In this document: positions 39,419 through 47,085 of the stretch, piece after piece
Layout: every line of letters starts with the position of its first letter
How positions within the stretch are numbered: position 1 is the stretch's first letter
Notes under the pieces: generated by a model
Told to the model about the DNA's origin: nothing
The model's input: the letters and a program-made list of their open reading frames with translations, nothing else
Databases searched by the model: none
Made by a program: the position numbers and the translations under genes
NCBI GenBank assembly: GCA_942491935.1
Contig: CALOCZ010000015.1
Coordinates: 1 to 64,000 of the forward strand
Origin: JAGTVG01 sp942491935
GTDB lineage: Bacteria; Bacteroidota; Bacteroidia; Cytophagales; Cyclobacteriaceae
DNA: 64,000 nucleotides
Direction of reading: 5' to 3'

Positions 39419-40132
39419 TTAGTCAAGCTGGATTTTGACTCTTTTGTTAATTCTTCCTTTACTTTTATATTCAGTGATCCGGATTCTGCCAACTTCAGAG
39501 GTTTTGTTTACATGAGTACCTCCATCTGCCTGTAAGTCAAGTCCTGCAATATTGACGGTTCTAATTTCAGTAAGACCTGGAGGTAATAAATTAACTTTTG
39601 TACGTATTAAATCAGGGATTTTATTTGCTTCTGATCTTGGATGTACGTCTATTTCAATTTCTCGTCCTTTTTCAACTTCCTCATTTATCTTTTTCTCTAT
39701 TTCATCAACTAGATCCCGGCTCATATTTTCAAATTCAAAATCCATTCGGCCATTTAAAGGTTCCATATTACCTCCTGTTACCTGGGCCTTATAATCCCTC
39801 CATATCACACCACATAGAATATGCATCGCAGTATGGGTACGCATTAGCTTATACCTTCTTTCCCAATCAATTTTCATGGTCACTTCTGATCCGACTTCCG
39901 GTAATTTACTCTCATTCAATACATACCAGGTTTGATTTCCTGTTCTTTCAATTTTCAAAATCTCGCACTCTTCATTTTCGAAATAAATACTACCTTGATC
40001 CGAAGGCTGCCCCCCTCCTCCGGGATAAAAAATAGTACTTTGTAACCTTAACGCACTTAATTCGGAATCAATATCAACAACCTTCGTGGAAAGTTCAGTT
40101 TTATAAGAATCTTTAAGATAGATTAATTCCAT
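39419..40132 (-). CDS. Alanyl-tRNA editing protein (AlaX-M type)
   Basis: This free-standing editing domain hydrolyses mischarged Ser- or Gly-tRNA(Ala). It is 237 residues from ATG 40132 (MELIYLKDSYK), chosen over an upstream TTG at 40156. FYPGGGGQPSDQG is the conserved beta-loop; the zinc/active-site motifs are RTHTAMHIL (HxxxH) and LQADGGTHVNKTSEVG. The presence of the short N-terminal barrel plus editing core, without a synthetase domain, gives the M class. It is preceded by a predicted promoter and terminator hairpin (40216-40318), which suggests attenuated or separate transcription of its leader. Confidence 0.93.
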   Translation of the reverse strand: MELIYLKDSYKTELSTKVVDIDSELSALRLQSTIFYPGGGGQPSDQGSIYFENEECEILKIERTGNQTWYVLNESKLPEVGSEVTMKIDWERRYKLMRTHTAMHILCGVIWRDYKAQVTGGNMEPLNGRMDFEFENMSRDLVDEIEKKINEEVEKGREIEIDVHPRSEANKIPDLIRTKVNLLPPGLTEIRTVNIAGLDLQADGGTHVNKTSEVGRIRITEYKSKGRINKRVKIQLD

Positions 40133-40215
40133 GATAATTTTTTTAGGATTGGTCAAAGCTATGTATACCCTTTCGAATCAGCAAGCTTTGAATCAGGATT
40201 TGATAACAGTGGACC

Positions 40216-40282
40216 AAAAAAGACCCCTACCAGGTGGCAGGGGTTCAACCAGCTATGATATTCCTACCATTAAGCAGGAATG
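40216..40282 (-). ncRNA. Candidate small RNA or attenuated leader upstream of alaX
   Basis: Minus-strand transcription from the consensus promoter at 40290-40318 would start near 40283. The RNA begins with hairpin 1 (40260-40281; arms ATTCCTGC / GTAGGAAT). After ~15 nt comes hairpin 2 (40223-40244; arms ACCCCTGCC / GGTAGGGGT with a 4-nt loop) followed by CTTTTTT, an excellent intrinsic terminator. The arms are related: GGTAGG of hairpin 1 can pair with CCTGCC of hairpin 2, so terminator and antiterminator forms are possible. alaX starts 84 nt further on. I match it to no known RNA family by eye; it may be a free ~67-nt RNA. Confidence 0.55.
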
Positions 40283-40289
40283 TCACGTA

Positions 40290-40318
40290 ATTATAGCAAG
40301 CTGTCTTAATAATGTCAA
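40290..40318 (-). promoter_or_regulatory. Perfect TTGACA-17-TATAAT promoter
   Basis: On the minus strand TTGACA (40318-40313) and TATAAT (40295-40290) are separated by exactly 17 bases. This is the E. coli sigma-70 consensus rather than the Bacteroidota TTG/TAnnTTTG pattern, which is why it stands out. It points at the hairpin RNA before alaX. Confidence 0.6.
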
Positions 40319-40428
40319 GAATTCTTTTAATTGATTGAATTTGATCGCATATATTTCTAACTTGTATAGTAATGGTGCAATTGTTTTAGAATAAAGATGA
40401 GTCAATTATATTGAACGTCCCTTGTATT

Positions 40429-40914
40429 GTGAAAGGTTTAGTTATTATATTTTTATTTCTCTTTAGTTCAGGGTATACCCAAGAGATTGAGGATATTCTG
40501 AAATCAAGACAATTTGTTCTGGAGGCCTCTAAAATCACAGATAAAGAAGGCTTGGCAAACCCCGCCAACAAAAAACTCTGTTTTGTAATGTTGGATTCAT
40601 CCAGAATAGTCGTGCAATGGATAGCTGATTGTGATAATAATGGTCTTGGAGGGATTACAATGAAAGGTGAGGTTACTTCATTTGATCTTAAAAAGGAGCT
40701 GATTAAAAAAGAGACTCAATATACTGTCATGCTGAATTGTATAATGGATAAGGGAAGGGTAAAAGGAGATTTAAAAATAGAAGTGTATAATAAAAGTCAT
40801 GCTGATGCAGTTTTGATTAATAATACTTCTTCCCTTTTTGTTCCGAAGGAAATGAAAATACTGGGCAAAATCGTTACATTACAATCCTCCAAAGTAATGG
40901 TTGGATCTTATTGA
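40429..40914 (+). CDS. Exported DUF4251-like protein
   Basis: From GTG 40429 (MKGLVIIFLFLFSSGYTQ) this encodes a ~161-residue protein with a signal peptide. The mature part, ILKSRQFVLEAS, GGITMKGEVTSFDL and KGDLKIEVYNKSHADAVLIN, follows the order of the Bacteroidota DUF4251 family, though the match is partial. A TTG at 40411 would put six extra residues before the signal sequence and is less likely. It is a single gene on the plus strand between the alaX leader and a long hairpin. Function unknown. Confidence 0.6.
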   Translation: MKGLVIIFLFLFSSGYTQEIEDILKSRQFVLEASKITDKEGLANPANKKLCFVMLDSSRIVVQWIADCDNNGLGGITMKGEVTSFDLKKELIKKETQYTVMLNCIMDKGRVKGDLKIEVYNKSHADAVLINNTSSLFVPKEMKILGKIVTLQSSKVMVGSY

Positions 40915-40947
40915 GCTTCCCTAATAAAAGATCATAAAGATCATATA

Positions 40948-41008
40948 CCTTTTATAGCCAAACTTTATTAAAGATGGAGGCATCTTTTATTAAATTGACT
41001 ATAAAAGG
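40948..41008. terminator. Long imperfect hairpin between convergent genes
   Basis: A 61-base hairpin has arms of ~28 bases: outer stem CCTTTTATAG / CTATAAAAGG, inner stem AAAGATG / CATCTTT around a GAGG loop. It lies between the convergent DUF4251-like and mutarotase genes and could end both transcripts. A partial extra copy of one arm (TAATAAAAGATC) lies at 40922-40933. Confidence 0.55.
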
Positions 41009-41082
41009 ATAAACAATTTAAATCCGAATTCAATGCTTTCTCCCTTGAAGTGAATCTTTGAACATTGCATTTGCTGACAGGA

Positions 41083-41544
41083 TCAAGGCAACTTAAATAC
41101 CCGGTTCATTTTTGTCCATTTCTCGGCAGAAGATGAACCCGGTTTCGATGCTTGATACTTTGTCATAAAATCTTCCCATTCAGCCTGCCGGGGAAGATCC
41201 GCCAATATTCCCATCTGGGTCTCAAAATCAAAGTCAATTGGAACAGTTAGTATCATAAAGAGGGTTGTTCCTGATCTGTAGATTTCAGAATCCAATATTC
41301 CAATCTTCCTTATACCTTCCGGCACTTCTTTCCAAATATTTTCAGCTTTATGCCATCCCTCATACTCTTCAATGAGCTTCGGATCATCTTTAAGTTCAAG
41401 GGTCATGCAATATCGCTTCGTTTCAATCTGGTAAACTGGTTGGGCATAACCAGTTTTTTCATTTTCTTCTTTTTGTGCCATCAGAGAGTTATTTATACTT
41501 ATAAAAATCAACAATAAAATAAACTTAAATATTGATAAATTCAT
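41083..41544 (-). CDS. L-rhamnose/L-fucose mutarotase family protein (RhaM-like), exported
   Basis: This is a 153-residue protein with a signal peptide (ending SLMAQ), unusual for a family that is mostly cytoplasmic. The RhaM core is RYCMTLELKDDPKLIEEYEGWH, GIRKIGILDSEIYRSGTTLFMIL and FDFETQMGILADLPRQAEWEDFM. Members interconvert alpha and beta anomers of L-rhamnose or L-fucose. Next to the GH95 fucosidase and an SSS sugar symporter, L-fucose is the likelier sugar. It is the last gene of the minus-strand sugar cluster, 92 bases after the symporter. Confidence 0.85.
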   Translation of the reverse strand: MNLSIFKFILLLIFISINNSLMAQKEENEKTGYAQPVYQIETKRYCMTLELKDDPKLIEEYEGWHKAENIWKEVPEGIRKIGILDSEIYRSGTTLFMILTVPIDFDFETQMGILADLPRQAEWEDFMTKYQASKPGSSSAEKWTKMNRVFKLP

Positions 41545-41635
41545 TATTAACAGGTTATTAATTAAACATAGAAATATTTAGGAGCTCTGTTTGATAAACA
41601 CTTATATTGGCAATATCAAGAAGTATCCATCAACA

Positions 41636-43254
41636 TCACCTGAAAATATAATACAATATGCCCATAGTTAATATAAGAATCCCAGCCAGGACACGGGCAT
41701 CTCCAATCCCAGTGATTTTTCCTTTCAAAAGAAAATTAAGCGGAGCGTCTAGGCTCACTTCAGAAACCTTTTTGTAATCAGGTTTTTCTGTAAGCAGACT
41801 TACTACTATAAACACTACACAACAAATAAAAAACAACCACCAGGCTTGCATCATAAATGGGATGTTTAATCCTTCAGTGATCATCATTGATCCACTGATA
41901 GGAACGAAATCGAGCATAAAAACAATAACACCTAAAATAAAGCCAATGATCATCGAAACTATGGCGCCCATATTATTTCCACGCTTCCAGAACACGCCCA
42001 ATATCAAAACAGCTGATACTGGTGGAGACAATACGGCAAGTAGAGAATTAACAGCTTCGAAGATACTTTTAAATTGTCCAATAAAAGGTGACCACAGCAC
42101 TGAGGCAACCATTACACCAAATATGGTTATTTTACCTATTCGCAAGATCAGTTTATCTGGTGTATTGGGAAAGAGTCTTTTAACAATATCTATTGAGACC
42201 AGGGTTCCGGAACTATTAAGACCAGCAGCAATGGTACTCATTAATGCCGCCATAAGTGTTGCAGCCAGGATTCCTTTTAATCCAACAGGAAGCAGTTCAT
42301 TAATTAAAATAGGTAGTGTATCATTGGGGTCTGTGATTTTATCTCCATATAATGCATAGGCCAGGACTCCAGGTAATACCATCATAAAAACAGGCAATAT
42401 CTTTATGAATCCTGCAAAAATTGGCCCTTTTTGGGCATCTTCAAGGCTTTTTGCACCCAGGACTTTCTGAACAATAGTTTGATCTGCACACCAGTAATAC
42501 AATCCCAATACCGGATAACCTAAAATGACCGCCCATATTGGCAAAGGACTTGATGCATTCGTATGGATCACGCTCAATTGTTGAGGGCGCAAGGCTTCTT
42601 TAAGTTCAGTAATCGTATGGATTCCATTTTCAGACAGTGCATTAATAGACAGTACTGTCATGATTACTGCACCTATTATCAGAATTATAGTTTGAATGGA
42701 TTCTGTTATTACAACTGCCTTTAAACCTCCAAGAATAGTATATATCAAGGTAACACCTGATATTACAAGTATTGAAGTTATGAAGTCAATTCCGAAAAAG
42801 TTCTCAAAAACTATTGCCCCGGCATATAAACTCACTCCAATATGTCCGAACAATGCACTCATCAAGGCAATAAATGCTAAAAAGATCTTGCATATGGACC
42901 ATATCTTCGTTCCAAAAATTCAGGCAGTGTTGATATTTTTGATTTGAAATAAAATGGAGCAAAGATCAACCCGAGAATGATAAGCAGGAAAGCTGCCATC
43001 CACTCAAAATTACCCCAGACTAATCCGTCTTTATATCCTTGTGCAACAAGTCCGACCATATGGATGGTTGAAATATTGGCAGCAAACAGTGCAGCACCTA
43101 TCATAAGCCAGTTCAATGATCTGCCAGCAAGGAAAAAGCCTTCGCTGCTGCTTTTTCTTCTTCCATTCAATCCAAAATAAATACCTATGATCAGTATCCC
43201 GCCTAAATAAAGGATGATTATGGAAAGATCTATTACTGATATGGAATCTTTCAT
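41636..43254 (-). CDS. SSS-family sodium/sugar symporter, one frameshift
   Basis: This is a ~540-residue inner-membrane symporter. The first segment (MKDSISVIDLSIIILYLGG, FFLAGRSLNWLMIGAALFAANIS, FLERRYGPYARSF) stops near 42878; restoring one T in a TTTT run continues LAFIALMSALFGH into the second segment (ILGYPVLGLYYWCADQTIVQKVLGA, AALMSTIAAGLNSSGTLVS). The AANIST...HMVG and WCADQ motifs are those of sugar-carrying SSS members such as SGLT. It starts 3 bases after the cupin gene, in an operon with mutarotase, cupin and fucosidase, so it most likely imports L-fucose or a related sugar. Confidence 0.9.
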
Positions 43255-43257
43255 TCT

Positions 43258-44481
43258 TTAGAAGTCATCAAGATTCAGATCAGGATTATTTGGGCCAAAG
43301 TGCTTGAGCATGACTAAGGGATCAGAATCGGAATGATTTTGTATGATTACTCCTCTTGATGCTGCGGCTTCTGATATAAAAAACTCATCATTTGTTTCTT
43401 GTCCATATCTAATCATTGCCGGTGTATCAATACTCCATTTACCCATCTTTCCATGACCCTGCATTAAGATCATCCCATATGCCGCATTGTCTTTAACAGT
43501 AACCTTTTGCCCCGGCAGAACAGTAAGTTCCTTAGCTGAGAAATCTGAAGATTTATAGCATATCCAGTATTCAATATATCCTTCCGTAATTCCAGTTCCA
43601 TCATTATTGACTTGGATTGGTGTCATTTTTCTGTTTTGCACAAAATTTGGATCCAGATTCATTTCCCAATCAATAACATCAAGCAGGAAATCAAAGTCCC
43701 CGATCCTGTTATCCGGTGTATTTTTCCATAGTAATTCTTCGGGTATAACAGTATCGCCGGTAATCGATTCGTACATAGCAAATACATCAGATGCCTTCTG
43801 AGGTTCATAAGTACACAAGCTGCCAGGAGCATGTAATACACCAGGCGGAACATCCCAGCCAGTACCAACCCGTAATGCTTGTGCACTTGACAGATCTGTT
43901 ATTTTATTTACTCCCTTTGAGAAGTTTTCAAGACATATTCTTACCTGGTCCCTGGTCGTCCCGGGATTTAATCCAAAAAAGGTATATGGAAAATCTCCAC
44001 CATGATTGTTTACTTGTGGAGGAAAATAATATGCCTCAGGTTTGCCCAGTTGGCCTGTTAACTGAGCATATTTATCGTTGTGGTGAATGTGAAAGGGTAG
44101 TGCTTTTAGGTTATCGAAAAATTTTGAATACATAGTCCATCCATTAAACTGATTCCATAATCTTTCACCTATAATCTCAGATTTTAATTCACTTATGGCA
44201 TCACGTAATAGAATCTTATCCGTTTTCTTCCCGTCTCTGAACACAATATGACTTAATCCTTCATCTTTACTGGTTAATGGTCCGTTATCCGCAGGGGTAG
44301 TTGAGGCAAACCATCTTTCATCAATTCCTCCCCTTTCACCTCCTAAAGCGTAGTAATCATCAGGATGAAGCTTAATTCTTTTTCCAGGAATGCAAAAAGA
44401 TCTGGGCACCCATGTCGGTGATAATTTTAGAATACCCTCTCCTTGATTAAGTGCATTATCTGCTATCGTTTTTACTGACAT
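43258..44481 (-). CDS. Cupin protein related to class I mannose-6-phosphate isomerase
   Basis: This is a 407-residue cytoplasmic protein with two cupin domains. The metal-site pattern of type I phosphomannose isomerases is visible: LPFHIHHNDKYAQ (His-x-His), LGKPEAYYF (Glu) and PPGVLHAPGS (His). The C-terminal cupin contains TVLPGQKVTVKDNAAYG. It is longer and clearly different from true ManA, and the phosphate-binding residues cannot be confirmed. Its place between an SSS symporter (3 bases apart) and a fucosidase suggests an isomerase or epimerase for the imported sugar (inference). No standard fucose isomerase gene is present here. Confidence 0.75.
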   Translation of the reverse strand: MSVKTIADNALNQGEGILKLSPTWVPRSFCIPGKRIKLHPDDYYALGGERGGIDERWFASTTPADNGPLTSKDEGLSHIVFRDGKKTDKILLRDAISELKSEIIGERLWNQFNGWTMYSKFFDNLKALPFHIHHNDKYAQLTGQLGKPEAYYFPPQVNNHGGDFPYTFFGLNPGTTRDQVRICLENFSKGVNKITDLSSAQALRVGTGWDVPPGVLHAPGSLCTYEPQKASDVFAMYESITGDTVIPEELLWKNTPDNRIGDFDFLLDVIDWEMNLDPNFVQNRKMTPIQVNNDGTGITEGYIEYWICYKSSDFSAKELTVLPGQKVTVKDNAAYGMILMQGHGKMGKWSIDTPAMIRYGQETNDEFFISEAAASRGVIIQNHSDSDPLVMLKHFGPNNPDLNLDDF

Positions 44482-44530
44482 AATGTGGTTTTTTGTTTTC
44501 GATTTTTCTGTTCAATCAAAGTATTTGTGG

Positions 44531-46966
44531 CTAATTCCTTCTGATTTTTATATTCCTGTTATCATCAAGAGATATTATTTCAGTTTTGAGCCTTATTTGT
44601 GGTACTTGCGTACCTACTGGGCAAAGTATTTCAGCAAACACCAGAGCACCCTCTTTCCATTCCATATTTATTGTGTATCCTCCCCTCGCTTCCAGCCCGG
44701 TTACACTTCCAGTATTGAGTTCCTTTGGCAATGCAGGCAATAAATGAATTTCTCCAAGATGGGACTGTAAAAGCATTTCCGCAATACAACCAGGAAGAGC
44801 AGCAGATCCATCCAGCTGGAAGTGTAAATTAAGACTGTCTTCCATATACAGATCCGGACGACCCCAATCATAATTTGCATGCTGGAATGTTAGGACATTT
44901 TCAAAACCTTCCTCGATTAGCATCTCTGTCATTATCTTATTGGCACGATCACCATCCATAAGTCTCGTCCAACTCCACATACGATGAGCCCTGGCCCAGT
45001 TACCACCTGAAGCCAGCTCCTGTTCGATATATCGACCATCACCCCGCATGTCAAGCGATTTTTTTGCTGCTTCGGCTAACTCCGGTGTAATGGTTGGGTG
45101 AATCTGTGTACCGGGAGCAACGGCATATAAGTGGGCTATATGTCTATGATGACACTCCGGATCATCAATATCATCATACCACTCCTGCAATTGTCCATGT
45201 TTACCTATTTTAAGGGGTAATAACTTTTCTTTATAGCTATTTAAAGAATCTGCGAAATCAGAATCTCCCATTACAATTGCCGCTTTTGCTGTATTAGTAA
45301 ATAGGTCCCAAATCATTTGAATATCCTGGTATACACCCGGTAAGGCATAAAAATATTTATCACTGCGAAAATCATGATATGCCGGATTTAACCCATTCTC
45401 TGTCAGCAATGCGCCATGCTCTGCAGATATTGTCGGGGATGTTGCTAGGTATCCTTTGAATGGCAACAAGTTTTCCAACCAGAATTGTGAAGCTCCCTTT
45501 AATATGGGATATGCCTGATTTGACAGATAGTTTTTGTCCTGGTTAAAGGCATACTGGTCCCATACATGCTGGCAATGCCAACTGGAACCTTGCGAATACA
45601 TCCCCCATGGGTGGTTCCCAATTGGTGTTGCATGCCCCCAGATATTCCCAACTGTATGGCTGATCCAACCGTTTGTACCATAGATCCTCCTGGCAACTTC
45701 TTTGCCAGAATAAGTAAGGTTTTCAATCCAATCAATATATGGTTCCTGACATTCAGTAAGTCCCAATGGACCGCAAGACCAGTAGATCTCCTGGATATTA
45801 ATATTACTTTGGTAATTTCCAGCCCATGGTGGAACATAAAAAGTATTCCACACACCCTGTAGATTAGCCGGCAGGGTGTTTGGCCTTGATGAACTGATGA
45901 TCATATAACGGCCAAGATTAAATGCCAGTACTTTATAGCCAGGGTCTGGATTCCCTTCCCTTAGACTCAGAAACCGTTCATTGGTAGGGCGTGATTCAAT
46001 TTTATCATTCCCCTTAATATCTAGCTCGACCTTATCGTAAAGGCCTTTATAATCCTCTGTATGTCTGATTCTTAACTGATCATAATCCTTAGAGCTAATA
46101 CCCGCTATAACATCCTCAGTAATCTGATTTGGATCATCTCCTATATATTCCGGGTATTCCAATGCATAATTGGTAGCGATGGTAAGATAAACTTCTACAC
46201 TATTTGCTTCTCTGATTGTAAGCTCCTCTCCCATCTGATTAAGAGTACCTCCCTGGTTTCTAACGCTAAGCAGAACAACAAAAGGTCTTAAATTCCCATT
46301 GATGTATCCATTCACTTTGAATACATTATCATTTATTTTTACAATTGAAGAATCCTGCAAAATCTCAGCTGCTATATTAAATGAAATGTTGCCTGGTTGG
46401 CTTGCAGAAATCCTCATACCCAAAATCCTGTCCGGATAGGAACAGAAATATTCTCTTTCATATTTTATGCCATTTAATGTATAACTTACTGAGCCAATCG
46501 ATTCTGATAGATTCAAGGATCTACGGTAATTTTCCGTTGATCCTTCATGATTGAGAAAATTAATTTTCAGATCTCCTATTGATGTAAAATGCCCGTATAA
46601 CTCTCCGGATCCATAAAAATCTGAGGCTATCAGGCTATCAGCCAACTTTGCATTTCCTGAAAAGGTGGCTTTTCGTATTTCAGGCAAGGAAGACAGTGCA
46701 CGTGGATTCACTCCAGCCTTTTCCCATCTGCCCATTGCAGGTTCACCAGTCCACATACTGCCCTCTGTTAACGAAAATGTTTCAGAAGTTTGCCCCCCAA
46801 AAAAAGTAGCTCCAAAATATCCATTACCCAGGTGCAATCCCTGACTATTCCAATATTTCGCAGGGTATTCATACCATAATACTTCGTCATAGTTGATCGT
46901 ATTTTGTCTTGATTGGCAGGAATAAACAAAAAAGGATACTATTATCCACATATATAGATTTCTCAT
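44531..46966 (-). CDS. GH95 alpha-L-fucosidase lipoprotein
   Basis: This is an 811-residue glycoside hydrolase family 95 enzyme, an inverting alpha-1,2-L-fucosidase. It has a lipobox (FVYSCQS, Cys17). The N-terminal beta domain opens WYEYPAKYWNSQGLHLGNGYFGA with FSLTEGSMWTGEP. The (alpha/alpha)6 catalytic domain contains LPANLQGVWN, YQSNINIQEIYW (the Asn pair region), WHCQHVWDQYAFNQD, SPTISAEHGAL and HRMWSWTRLMDGD, then NLHFQLDGSAALPGCIAEMLLQSH. The final beta domain ends near LDDNRNIKIRRN. It is probably at the surface or in the periplasm and supplies L-fucose to the neighbouring symporter. Confidence 0.94.
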   Translation of the reverse strand: MRNLYMWIIVSFFVYSCQSRQNTINYDEVLWYEYPAKYWNSQGLHLGNGYFGATFFGGQTSETFSLTEGSMWTGEPAMGRWEKAGVNPRALSSLPEIRKATFSGNAKLADSLIASDFYGSGELYGHFTSIGDLKINFLNHEGSTENYRRSLNLSESIGSVSYTLNGIKYEREYFCSYPDRILGMRISASQPGNISFNIAAEILQDSSIVKINDNVFKVNGYINGNLRPFVVLLSVRNQGGTLNQMGEELTIREANSVEVYLTIATNYALEYPEYIGDDPNQITEDVIAGISSKDYDQLRIRHTEDYKGLYDKVELDIKGNDKIESRPTNERFLSLREGNPDPGYKVLAFNLGRYMIISSSRPNTLPANLQGVWNTFYVPPWAGNYQSNINIQEIYWSCGPLGLTECQEPYIDWIENLTYSGKEVARRIYGTNGWISHTVGNIWGHATPIGNHPWGMYSQGSSWHCQHVWDQYAFNQDKNYLSNQAYPILKGASQFWLENLLPFKGYLATSPTISAEHGALLTENGLNPAYHDFRSDKYFYALPGVYQDIQMIWDLFTNTAKAAIVMGDSDFADSLNSYKEKLLPLKIGKHGQLQEWYDDIDDPECHHRHIAHLYAVAPGTQIHPTITPELAEAAKKSLDMRGDGRYIEQELASGGNWARAHRMWSWTRLMDGDRANKIMTEMLIEEGFENVLTFQHANYDWGRPDLYMEDSLNLHFQLDGSAALPGCIAEMLLQSHLGEIHLLPALPKELNTGSVTGLEARGGYTINMEWKEGALVFAEILCPVGTQVPQIRLKTEIISLDDNRNIKIRRN

Positions 46967-47085
46967 GTTCCAAAATTTGAGATAGAGTAAAAAATAAATA
47001 TCAAAGCCAAGTTAAAAAATTGTCTTGTAATTTTTCTAAATTTCAATTAAGTATTAAGATGGATTTATAAAAAGGGATATTTCAT

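Noticed and set aside
39552..40035. Plus-strand open frames opposite alaX
   Set aside because: They are the complement of conserved AlaX motifs, with no ribosome site and no family match.
40216..40318. T-box or known riboswitch before alaX
   Set aside because: No T-box sequence (AGGGUGGnACCGCG-like), no room for an aptamer between the predicted start and the terminator; kept only as an unclassified leader or small RNA.
40922..41008. Pseudoknot formed by interleaved repeats
   Set aside because: The pairs are better explained by one long nested hairpin plus a partial duplicate arm.
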